Below are positions 35,001 through 41,590 of a stretch of DNA of 64,000 bases, one piece after another (position 1 is the first letter of the stretch; each line of letters starts with the position of its first letter). The notes below the pieces were generated by a model. The model worked only from the letters and a program-made list of their open reading frames with translations. It was not told where the DNA came from and ran no database searches. Source of the stretch: Parafrankia sp. EUN1f (GTDB lineage Bacteria; Actinomycetota; Actinomycetes; Frankiales; Frankiaceae); assembly GCF_000177675.1 (NCBI RefSeq), contig NZ_ADGX01000015.1, positions 27,788-91,787 on the forward strand. Reading direction: 5' to 3'. The translations under genes and the position numbers were made by a program.

Positions 35001-35654
35001 GCCGAGCAGGTCTCGGTTGGTCGTGAGCTGTATGCGTCCTGCCTGACGCGGTGCTCCAGGCTGTTGGACGTCACGTCGGGTTACATCGACTACCCGGTGT
35101 TCGGCACCACGCTGTTCGCGACCGCGACCTGGAATCTGCGGACCTGGGCAGACGGTGCCGGTGAGGCCGGTGAGGCCGGGGGTGGCGGCGAGGCCGGGGG
35201 TGCTGTCGGCAGGGCGGGCGCGCCAGACCACGGTATCGATGACGCCGTTCGGCTGCTCGCGGTCGCGCGGCGGTTCGACTACGTGTCCGTCGTCAGCCCG
35301 CTGCACTGGGAGTGGGTAGCGGATCTGATCGAGCGATGCGCGCCGGGCCTGCTGTCGGCGGTCGAGGCAGGCCTCGGCGAGCGTCGCGGTATGGAGCTGT
35401 TCGACGAGGCACGGGACGCGGTGCTGCGTCTGGCGGGTAAGGCGGGGCTGGCGGGGACTACGGGGGTGGCGAGGGCGACGGAGCAGGGCGGAAGTTCGTG
35501 CCTGGCCCTGCGCTCACAAGTTTCGCCGGTAGCTGGCGACGGACAGCGGCAGGAAGATGGCGATCACGGCGAGTCCGGTGAGCAGTGTCCAGGCGACCTG
35601 GGCGGTGACCGTTCCGTTGTTGGCCAGGTCCCGGGTCGCGGAGACGAGATGTGA
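32019..35654 (+). CDS. SARP/AfsR-type regulator with BTAD and NB-ARC ATPase domains
   Basis: 1211 residues. The N-terminus is an OmpR-like winged helix (about 1-90, with SLQVVVSRTRTIL), followed by a bacterial transcriptional activation domain (about 95-260). Next is an NB-ARC ATPase with Walker A GPGGLGKT near 295 and LLVLDNCEH near 370, then a long helical TPR-like region. It starts at a GTG with TAGACT eight bases before and no ribosome site, so it may be leaderless. Such proteins activate secondary-metabolite or export genes in response to signals. Anomaly: the last 46 or so codons (from 35514) run antisense through the end of the convergent permease gene and are Asp/Gly/Gln-rich, unlike the rest. 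The original stop was probably lost. Confidence 0.88.
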   Translation: MGVSLILLDGVRWNGTPVAGDRPQALLAALAAAGGRPVPAEQLAALIWRGEPTANAVKSLQVVVSRTRTILGAGLVVRDGGGYRLDVAPDQIDSSLLAALAVQAGQLLPGDPVAAAVAARRALALGEALVAGQPAAGQPASARPRAAQESALADGPLADVRRAAIADLATARAVLGQARGRAGEHAEALPLLEEAVAGRPDDESLLADLLRSEAVVRSPGAALERFEFYRRNLRDRLGAGPGPGLARVHQELLAADRPVVRTGLRHDATPLLGRDRDIERLRAMLAGARVVSIVGPGGLGKTRLANVLARDSALPVVRMVELVGVAAPEDLLGEVGSALGVRDSVSSRTVLTPPQRADLRARIAQQLSSGPSLLVLDNCEHLVAAVAELVAFLVATTADLRVLTTSRSPLSISGERVYPLGALSSADALELFRERAVSARPGVRLDDAAVAAVVARLDGLPLAVELAAARVRVMSVEEIDRRLADRFALLRGGDRSAPDRHRTLLAVIDWSWNLLAEPERQALRWLAVFQDGFTLDTAEEILGPGPGPGPGPGPEAARVPEPDVDVVDVVQSLVDQSLLSVRETVGGVRYQMLETVREFGLLRLTQAGGLAAARRSRRSWAVRYALRQYESLYSAGQFDAVDAVAAEEANLTDELRAALAEGDLESVMGLVAVLAGFWDIRGEHTRILTLTGAIGDAFGGWEPPPRAVPVTLAAALAVLSSVVALGDSDAAPIRELLTRLGPDAAGDPRVAAGVRLLLAVDPAPDRPGWHTYVDNQAALERLVHDGDRYCAMLALVWLTHLHENAGDSAAAVDAAQRVLKLTRLEDGPWLAAGMHTQLATLTLRRGDPAAMRVHARTALPVLSRLGALDDAANLRTLLAVDAIGRGKLDEAEEFLAGLVGSADETEAVEAVGGTAHGAAAPESDLLLGGMMVGLVRAELTTARGQVSDGLREYLTVARRTRRIALPGVPQSGLEPWLLFGEAVALAAFSRYAADAEQVSVGRELYASCLTRCSRLLDVTSGYIDYPVFGTTLFATATWNLRTWADGAGEAGEAGGGGEAGGAVGRAGAPDHGIDDAVRLLAVARRFDYVSVVSPLHWEWVADLIERCAPGLLSAVEAGLGERRGMELFDEARDAVLRLAGKAGLAGTTGVARATEQGGSSCLALRSQVSPVAGDGQRQEDGDHGESGEQCPGDLGGDRSVVGQVPGRGDEM
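33645..33680 (+). repeat. Six tandem GGGCCG units (G-quadruplex-prone)
   Basis: A 6-bp unit repeated six times inside the regulator gene, encoding a Gly-Pro repeat. The plus strand has five runs of four G separated by CC, a pattern able to form G-quadruplex structures in DNA or mRNA. Confidence 0.85.
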
Positions 35655-36467
35655 CACCGGGTTGACCTTCGTGAAGGTCTCCAGCCAGCCCGGCAGGGTG
35701 TCCGCCGGGACGAACGCGTTGGACAGGAACGTCAGCGGGAAGAGGATCATCATCGAGATCCCCTGCACGCTGCGGGCGCTGCGGGCGATCGTGCCGATCC
35801 AGGTGAACGCCCACGCGATCGCCCAGCCGGTGAAAACCGCGAGCACCACCGCGCCGGCGACGCCCGGCACACCGCCACCCGGCCGGTACCCGAGCAGCAG
35901 GCCCATCAGATAGGTGAGCACGGCGGCGGTCACGTAACGCACCAGATCGGCGACCATCGGGCCGGCCAGTGGCGCGACCCGGGACATCGGCAGCGACCGG
36001 AACCGGTCGAAGACGCCCTTGTCCATGTCCTCGCGTAGCTGCGTCCCGGTGGCCATGCAGGTCGTGAGCACCGTCTGCGCGACGATGCCGGGAATCAGCA
36101 ACGGCAGGTAGCTGTCGACGTCGCCGGAGATCGCGCCACCGAAGACGTAGGCGAACATCGCCGTGAACAGCAGCGGCTGCAGGGCCACGTCGAAGAACTG
36201 CTCCGGGTTGCGGCGCATCTTCTTCAGCGCCCGCCAGGCCATCGCGAATGTCTGGACGACGGTGTCCCCGGCCCCGACCCGGCCCTTGGTCCGGGCGAAC
36301 GCGGCCTCGGTGTCGAGCGGCCTGACCGGTGACCGGCCGGCGAGCGGCGCAGCCGCGGGAACGCCGGTGACGGAGCTGGTGCCGGCGGCCGTGGTGGCGG
36401 CATCGGTGGCGGCATCGGTGGCGGCATCGGTGGCGGCGTCGGTGGCGGCGTCGGTGGTGGTGCTCAT
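35514..36467 (-). CDS. ABC-2 type transporter permease (DrrB-like)
   Basis: 317 residues. After a low-complexity N-terminus with five DAAT repeats there is an ABC-2 permease with about six membrane segments: PLLFTAMFAYVFGGAI, LLIPGIVAQTVLTTCM, an EDMDKGVFDRFRSLPMSR motif typical of DrrB/NodJ exporters, and AWTLLTGLAVIAIFL near the end. It works with the ATPase encoded just upstream; the ATG overlaps that gene's stop (36464-36467). Likely exports a drug or lipid-like metabolite. Its 3' 141 bases lie antisense to the SARP gene's extended tail. Confidence 0.92.
   Translation of the reverse strand: MSTTTDAATDAATDAATDAATDAATTAAGTSSVTGVPAAAPLAGRSPVRPLDTEAAFARTKGRVGAGDTVVQTFAMAWRALKKMRRNPEQFFDVALQPLLFTAMFAYVFGGAISGDVDSYLPLLIPGIVAQTVLTTCMATGTQLREDMDKGVFDRFRSLPMSRVAPLAGPMVADLVRYVTAAVLTYLMGLLLGYRPGGGVPGVAGAVVLAVFTGWAIAWAFTWIGTIARSARSVQGISMMILFPLTFLSNAFVPADTLPGWLETFTKVNPVSHLVSATRDLANNGTVTAQVAWTLLTGLAVIAIFLPLSVASYRRNL
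36393..36452 (-). repeat. Five tandem 12-bp units at the permease N-terminus
   Basis: Five 12-bp units, three identical and two with one base change, encoding DAAT repeats near the start of the DrrB-like protein. Unit number may vary between strains. Confidence 0.85.
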
Positions 36468-37534
36468 CGTGCAGCCTCCAGAGCGGAGCCGGCGTGGTCA
36501 GCGTGGTCAGCGTCGTCGATGTCGTCGGTGCGGCCGGTGCCGGAACCGTCCGCCGGGACGTCATGACCGGTGAGGGCGAGGAACACCTCGTCGAGCGTGG
36601 GCCGCGCGACGCTGACCGAGCGGATGGAGACCCCGGCGGCGCGCAGGCCGAGCAGCACGTCGGCGGCCCGGTCGGCGTCCGGGAGCGCAACGTTGAGCCG
36701 GCCGGCCTCGGGGGTGAGCACCGGCTCCTCGGCGAGGACACGGCGCACCACCTCGGCGGCGGCGGCCTGGTCGGCCCCCGACTCCAGCTGGACCTGCAGG
36801 GTCGACTCGCCGACCTGCGACTTCAGGTCGTCCGGGGTGCCCTCGGCGACCTTGCGGCCGTGATCGATCACGCAGACCCGGTCGGCGAGCTGGTCCGCCT
36901 CGTCGAGGTACTGGGTGGTGAGCAGGACGGTGCAGCCGTCGGCGACCAGGCCGCGGATGGTGTCCCACATCTGGCCCCGGGTGCGTGGGTCGAGACCGGT
37001 GGTCGGTTCGTCCAGGAAGATCAGGGGCGGGCGGGTGATCAGGGAGGCGGCCAGGTCGAGGCGGCGGCGCATACCCCCGGAGAACTCGGCGATCCTGCGG
37101 TCGGCGGCCTCCTGCAGGCCGAACTGCTCCAGCAGGCGCCGCGCCGTCGAACGTGCGTCGGCGGCGCGCAACCCCTGCAGACGTCCGAACAGCCACAGGT
37201 TCTCGGTGGCGGTGAGATCCTCGTCGACCGAGGCGTACTGCCCCGTGACACCGATGAGCTGCCGCACCCGGTTCGGATGCGCGGCGACGTCGACCCCGAA
37301 GATCTCGGCCTGCCCGCTGTCGATCGGCAGCAGGGTGGCCAGCATCTTCAGGGTCGTCGTCTTGCCGGCTCCGTTCGGGCCGAGAACTCCGAAGATCTCG
37401 CCCTGGCGGACGTCGAGGTCGATTCCGTCGACCGCGCGTTGTTCACGGAACGTCTTGACCAGGCCGCGGGCCTGGACTGCGGGTACGGCTCCCAAAGCGG
37501 GTTCCTCCGGGTGGGAAGGGCGGGAAACTGACAC
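36464..37534 (-). CDS. ABC transporter ATP-binding protein (DrrA-like, daunorubicin-resistance family)
   Basis: 356 residues. Walker A GPNGAGKT at 52-59, EFSGGMRRRLDLAASL signature, Walker B LIFLDEPTTGLDP, LLTTQYLDEADQLAD, and the C-terminal extension PTLDEVFLALTG found in DrrA-family exporters. The GTG start at 37534 has only a weak ribosome site. Coupled to the permease by a 4-base overlap. A TetR gene ends upstream in the same orientation, the usual layout for a substrate-responsive exporter. Confidence 0.92.
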   Translation of the reverse strand: MSVSRPSHPEEPALGAVPAVQARGLVKTFREQRAVDGIDLDVRQGEIFGVLGPNGAGKTTTLKMLATLLPIDSGQAEIFGVDVAAHPNRVRQLIGVTGQYASVDEDLTATENLWLFGRLQGLRAADARSTARRLLEQFGLQEAADRRIAEFSGGMRRRLDLAASLITRPPLIFLDEPTTGLDPRTRGQMWDTIRGLVADGCTVLLTTQYLDEADQLADRVCVIDHGRKVAEGTPDDLKSQVGESTLQVQLESGADQAAAAEVVRRVLAEEPVLTPEAGRLNVALPDADRAADVLLGLRAAGVSIRSVSVARPTLDEVFLALTGHDVPADGSGTGRTDDIDDADHADHAGSALEAAR

Positions 37535-37611
37535 CCGGGACGGTAGTTGCCCGCGGTTTCACCGCACCTGCACGCCGCTTTCACCCGTCTGTCGGGCCGC
37601 CGTCGCTCGTT

Positions 37612-38259
37612 TCACCGCCCCGTCGGCTGCTGTACCTGTGCCTGCGGCTGTGACTGCGCGTGGCTGCGCGCGAGCTCCTCGATCTGATCACTGAGGTAGG
37701 CCAGGACGGTGTCGTACCCGGACCCCAGCCCGTACTCCTCGTCGATGGCGATCAGCTGGGTGACACCGACCATCACCAGCTGTGCCACCAGCGGGGGGCA
37801 CCGCTGGGGCGGGACACCGAGATCCGCCAGGGCGGCCGTGAACGCGTCCAGCTGGAGCTGCCGGTAGTGCTGGTAGTACTCGACGATCGCCGAGCGGATC
37901 GCCTTGCGGTGGTTGGCCAGCGCCATGAACTCCAGGTTGAACCTGGTGCTGGTGTTCATGCCGGCCTCGCGCAGGTCCCAGAGCTGCCGCAGGGTCGGGC
38001 GCGCGTGGATCGCCTCCCGCAGCAGGTCCAGCCCGACATCCGCGCGCCGTCGGAAGACCTGCAGGAACAGGTCGTCCATGGTCCGGAAGTAGTAGTGCAC
38101 CAGCTGCGGGGCGAGCCCGGCCCGCGCCCCGACGCGGCGCGACGTGACGGCGGCGTAGCCCTCCTCGAGCAGCAGCTGCTCGGCGGCGTCGAGCAGCTGG
38201 TCGCGTGTCGTCGACTCCCTCGTCGCGGTCCGCTGATGGGTCGTCTGATTGGTCGTCAT
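37612..38259 (-). CDS. TetR family transcriptional regulator
   Basis: 215 residues. Helix-turn-helix AVTSRRVGARAGLAPQLVHYYF at about 37-58, followed by RTMDDLFLQVFRRRADVG. The C-terminal part is helical, with a Gln/Ser-rich tail. It sits 77 bases upstream of the DrrA-like gene and 6 bases downstream of the carboxymuconolactone decarboxylase-like gene on the same strand, so the three to four genes may form one transcript. It likely controls the exporter. Confidence 0.88.
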   Translation of the reverse strand: MTTNQTTHQRTATRESTTRDQLLDAAEQLLLEEGYAAVTSRRVGARAGLAPQLVHYYFRTMDDLFLQVFRRRADVGLDLLREAIHARPTLRQLWDLREAGMNTSTRFNLEFMALANHRKAIRSAIVEYYQHYRQLQLDAFTAALADLGVPPQRCPPLVAQLVMVGVTQLIAIDEEYGLGSGYDTVLAYLSDQIEELARSHAQSQPQAQVQQPTGR

Positions 38260-38265
38260 AGGCGG

Positions 38266-38880
38266 TCAGTCCCCCAGCGCTGGAAGTGCCGGTGCGTCCA
38301 GGGGCTCGGAGGGTGGGTCCGCTTCCAGGCCGACGTTGTTGAACACCTGCGCCAGGCAGAGATAGCTGCCGACGACGAAGGAGAGCTCAAGAAGCTGCGG
38401 CTTGTCGAGATGGGACGCGAGCACCTGCCAGGTCTCGTCGTCCACGCGGAATCGGTCGATCATCTGGTCGACCGCGGCCATCATCGCGCGTTCGAGCGGC
38501 GTCCACACCTCGGCCTCGGCGCCCTGGGGGATGGCGTGGACCTGTTCGGTGGTGACGCCACAGGCCCGACCGATGCGGACGTGGTGGATCCACTCGTACT
38601 GCGAGCGGGTTCGCCAGGCCACTCGCAGGACGAGCAGCTCACGGTGCGCCGGGTCCAGCACCGAATCCTTGCCGACAAGGACCTCGGAGAAGGCGAGCCA
38701 GGGCTCGGTCAGCCGGATGTGGTGGGCGAACAGCCGCAGCGAGGTCGGCATCGGAAGCGCGTTCGGGCGGTCCGGCGCGAACAGCTCCGGCCGGCGTAAG
38801 TAGCGGGGCAGGGTCTGCGCCGCGTCGTCGCTCCACTGCTCGACCGGCAGCGGCGAGATACGCGCCGACTCCGCCGTCAT
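38266..38880 (-). CDS. Carboxymuconolactone decarboxylase/AhpD-like family protein
   Basis: 204 residues from ATG 38880 (weak ribosome site; GTG 38889 is an alternative, and the frame to 39174 is Pro/Arg-rich shadow). The segments DPAHRELLVLRVAWRTRSQYEWIHHVRIGRACGVT and LLELSFVVGSYLCLAQVFNNVG match the CMD fold. The CxxC of true AhpD peroxidases is absent: the position reads YEWIHH, as in lactone decarboxylase-like members. Function is therefore uncertain. Six bases upstream of the TetR gene. Confidence 0.87.
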   Translation of the reverse strand: MTAESARISPLPVEQWSDDAAQTLPRYLRRPELFAPDRPNALPMPTSLRLFAHHIRLTEPWLAFSEVLVGKDSVLDPAHRELLVLRVAWRTRSQYEWIHHVRIGRACGVTTEQVHAIPQGAEAEVWTPLERAMMAAVDQMIDRFRVDDETWQVLASHLDKPQLLELSFVVGSYLCLAQVFNNVGLEADPPSEPLDAPALPALGD

Positions 38881-38977
38881 CGCTGGCACCGGGTGGCAGA
38901 AGGGCTCGTCATCATCGTTGTCAGAATCCTCATCCCGTCGGTGTGGGTAGGGGTGTCGGGGGCGTGGGGAGGGCGGG

Positions 38978-39298
38978 TCAGGTGGTCGCGGTCGGGGTGG
39001 GCCGTGGGGTGAAGCCCGCCGCGATGACGAGGCTGCAGTCGGCCGCGGCCTGCCGCAGCGGGGCGGCGGCCTGGTAGCTCTCCGACTCGTACCAGGCACG
39101 TGCCTGCTCGACCGAGGCGAACTCGATGACGACCGTCCGGCTGCCCGGCCAGGACCCTTCACGGATCTCGACACCGTCGTCGACCACCAGGACCCGACCG
39201 TCGTACTCGGTGAGCGACCGGCCGGAAAGCTGGCTGTAGGCCGCCATGCCGGCCGGGTCGTGGATGGTCTCGGTCACGATCACATACCCCTTGGGCAC
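38978..39298 (-). CDS. DUF1330 family protein
   Basis: 106 residues from GTG 39298 with GAGGAG six bases upstream; an ATG at 39328 lies inside a palindrome and is less likely. The pattern KGYVIVTETIHDPAGMAAYSQL, then VVIEFASVEQARAWYESESYQAAAPLRQAAADCSLVIAAG, is diagnostic of DUF1330, small dimeric ferredoxin-like-fold proteins of unknown role. It lies about 100 bases upstream of the CMD-like gene. Confidence 0.9.
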   Translation of the reverse strand: MPKGYVIVTETIHDPAGMAAYSQLSGRSLTEYDGRVLVVDDGVEIREGSWPGSRTVVIEFASVEQARAWYESESYQAAAPLRQAAADCSLVIAAGFTPRPTPTATT

Positions 39299-39313
39299 CG
39301 GCGGCTCCTCACC

Positions 39314-39327
39314 TGAACGTAGGTTCA
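39314..39327. promoter_or_regulatory. Short palindrome upstream of the DUF1330 gene
   Basis: TGAACGTAGGTTCA, perfect TGAAC/GTTCA arms around four bases, 16 bases upstream of the likely start codon. It has the size of a TetR-family operator; two TetR genes are near (37612 and 40676). Confidence 0.45.
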
Positions 39328-39495
39328 TGGTCGAATGCTGTCACCGATTGGGCCTACCGCGCGACCGGCAGGCCAGGCTGGCCGGTGCTGGGAGTATGCC
39401 CCGCCACGCCGGCAGCCGCCACAGAAAACGGACCAGCGGTCCGGAAAACGGCGGTTCGGCATCCGACCGGATGTCCGGACCGGTAGAACCTATTC

Positions 39496-40476
39496 ATGAC
39501 TCCGGTGAGCCAGTACGAGTTGTCCTGCGGGCTGCCGCCGGGCCCCGACTTCGCGGAGCTCGCCGTCCTCGCCGAGGAGCTCGGCTACACCCGGGTATGG
39601 ATCTTCGACTCGGCCCCGCTGTGGGAGGACCCGTTCGCCCATCTGGCGCTCGCGGCGGCCCGCACGACGCGGATCGGGCTCGCGACCGCCGTCCTGATCC
39701 CCACCCAGCGCTCCGTCATGACCATGGCGTCCGGCATCGCCACGATCGCGCGGCTGTCCGGGGGCCGGTTCCGCGCCTGCTTCGGAACCGGCTACACCGC
39801 GCGGATGGCGATCGGCCAGCCGGCGATGCCACTGGACGCCATGGTCGACTACGTCGGCTCGCTGCGGCGGCTGCTCGCCGGCGAGACCGTCGTGCTCGAC
39901 GGAGCGCCGACCCGGATGCTGCACTGGCCCGGCATGGCCGCGCCCCGGCCGGTCGAGGTCCCGCTGTGGCTCAGCGTCCTCGGACCGCGGGGTAACCGGC
40001 GGGCCCCCGAGGTGGCGGACGGGACGATCGGCCCTGTGCACCCCACCTTGCCGACCGCGACGATGGTCACCGGCACCGTGCTGGACGCCGGCGAGGACCG
40101 CGAGTGTGCCCGGGTGCGTGCGGCCATCGGGCCCTGGCGGGTGATCCCCTGGCACACCGCCTACGCCGTCGGGGGCGCGTCGGCGGTGGACCGGCTGCCC
40201 GGCGGCGAGCGGTGGCGGGCAGCCCTCGAGGCGCTCGCGCCGGAGGGTGAGCGCCACCTGCTCAGCTTCGAGGGCCACGTCACGCACCTCGCCGAGCGGG
40301 ACCACCTTCTGCTGGACCACATCGACGCCCGGACGATGGTCGGGGCCCCCGCGGACATCCGCGACGGGCTCGACAGGCTGGCCGCGTCCGGCTTCAGCGA
40401 GATCATGTACCAGCCGTCCGGCCCCGACGTCGCCCGCGAGCTGCGTACGTTCGCCGCCGCACACCGGGCCGGCTAG
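39496..40476 (+). CDS. F420-dependent LLM-class oxidoreductase
   Basis: 326 residues. Luciferase-like barrel of the F420-dependent glucose-6-phosphate dehydrogenase/methylene-H4MPT reductase type: ELAVLAEELGYTRVWIFDSAPLWEDPFAHLALAA, RIGLATAVLIPTQRSVMTMAS, GGRFRACFGTGYTARMAIGQ. No ribosome binding site is visible before ATG 39496. It reduces or oxidises a substrate with F420, a cofactor typical of actinobacteria. Stands alone; the TetR gene at 40676 follows on the same strand after a repeat tract. Confidence 0.88.
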   Translation: MTPVSQYELSCGLPPGPDFAELAVLAEELGYTRVWIFDSAPLWEDPFAHLALAAARTTRIGLATAVLIPTQRSVMTMASGIATIARLSGGRFRACFGTGYTARMAIGQPAMPLDAMVDYVGSLRRLLAGETVVLDGAPTRMLHWPGMAAPRPVEVPLWLSVLGPRGNRRAPEVADGTIGPVHPTLPTATMVTGTVLDAGEDRECARVRAAIGPWRVIPWHTAYAVGGASAVDRLPGGERWRAALEALAPEGERHLLSFEGHVTHLAERDHLLLDHIDARTMVGAPADIRDGLDRLAASGFSEIMYQPSGPDVARELRTFAAAHRAG

Positions 40477-40485
40477 GGCGGCCGG

Positions 40486-40550
40486 CCGGGGTGGCCTCGC
40501 CAGGGTGGCTCGCCGGGGTGGCCTCGCCGGGGTGGCTCGCCGGGGTGGCC
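40486..40550. repeat. 27-bp tandem repeat, 2.4 units
   Basis: Units 40486-40512 and 40513-40539 differ by one base; a partial unit ends at 40550. It lies directly after the F420-oxidoreductase stop. No gene is visible in 40477-40675. Confidence 0.85.
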
Positions 40551-40675
40551 GATCCGGGCCGGCCGGCCCCGGCGTCTTCCTCCCGGGTGACGGGGGGCGG
40601 ACGGCCGACCCAAATGCGATCAGCATTCACTTATCTGCCGTGTGAGTATCGGAGCGGATCTTGCATACTGTCCAG

Positions 40676-41422
40676 GTGGACTCGGACGGCCTCGTGGCGT
40701 GCGCATCCGTGGGCCTCGAGCCCGGTTCGGCCCGCTGGTGGATCCAGCGCTCGGACCTCGACCGCCGCCGCCGGCCTCGGCTCGGCGGGCTGTCCACCGA
40801 GCGGATCATCGGAGCCGCCCTCGATGTCCTGCGCGAGGACGGGCTGGACGCTCTCACGGTGCGCGCCGTCGCCGAGCGGCTCGGCACCAGCAACGCCTCG
40901 CTCTACCGGCACATCGCCAGCCGGGACGAACTGATCGCGCTGATCGGGGACCACGTCATGGGCGACATCCGGATCGAGCGCACCGGCCGCGGCTGGCGAG
41001 CCGACATCGAAGTGCTCATGAGCGAGATGCGCCGGGTCATCCTCGACCAGCCGCTTCCCGACGCGGCGGGGCGGAACATGCACGGTTACGGCCCCAACAT
41101 GCTGCGCTTCGTCAACGCGGCGGTGACCGCCTTCGACTCCGCCGGGCTGAGCAGGGCGGAGGCCGTGTACACGACCATCGCCATGATCGAGCTCGTGGCG
41201 GGCGCCGCGACCATCCAACGCAGCCGTTCCGGCCGCAGCCCGAGCGGCGTCCCGGCCGGCGCCGGCTTCGACGAACTGCTCGACCGTCTGCCCCCCGACG
41301 ATGTCGCGGCGCTTCGCGAGACCGGGGACGTCTACCTGTCCGCGCCGGCCGACGCCGTCTTCGCGCACAGCATGGCGATCTTCCTCGACGGCGTCACCAG
41401 CCGGCTCCCCGCCGGCCACTGA
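40676..41422 (+). CDS. TetR family transcriptional regulator
   Basis: 248 residues from GTG 40676. The HTH (LTVRAVAERLGTSNASLYRHI at about 56-76) is preceded by a 40-residue basic segment (WWIQRSDLDRRRRPRLGG) seen in some tetracycline-repressor-like actinobacterial regulators. A CATACT hexamer six bases before the GTG and no ribosome site suggest a leaderless mRNA; an in-frame TTG at 40661 is less likely. The C-terminal domain is helical. Its target is not obvious; neither neighbour is divergent. Confidence 0.85.
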   Translation: MDSDGLVACASVGLEPGSARWWIQRSDLDRRRRPRLGGLSTERIIGAALDVLREDGLDALTVRAVAERLGTSNASLYRHIASRDELIALIGDHVMGDIRIERTGRGWRADIEVLMSEMRRVILDQPLPDAAGRNMHGYGPNMLRFVNAAVTAFDSAGLSRAEAVYTTIAMIELVAGAATIQRSRSGRSPSGVPAGAGFDELLDRLPPDDVAALRETGDVYLSAPADAVFAHSMAIFLDGVTSRLPAGH

Positions 41423-41590
41423 CACCGGCGCACAGCAGAGCCCGCGCACAGCAGTGTGCGCACAGTGCCCACCCGGCGGCGGTGAGATCTCCTTGCCCAC
41501 GAGTTAACGCCTGCGCGCGCTCGGCATAACAGGGCCTGGCGACCATGGCCGCAGCCGGGCCTGACGGATCCGGGCGCGTGGGGACTGGTC

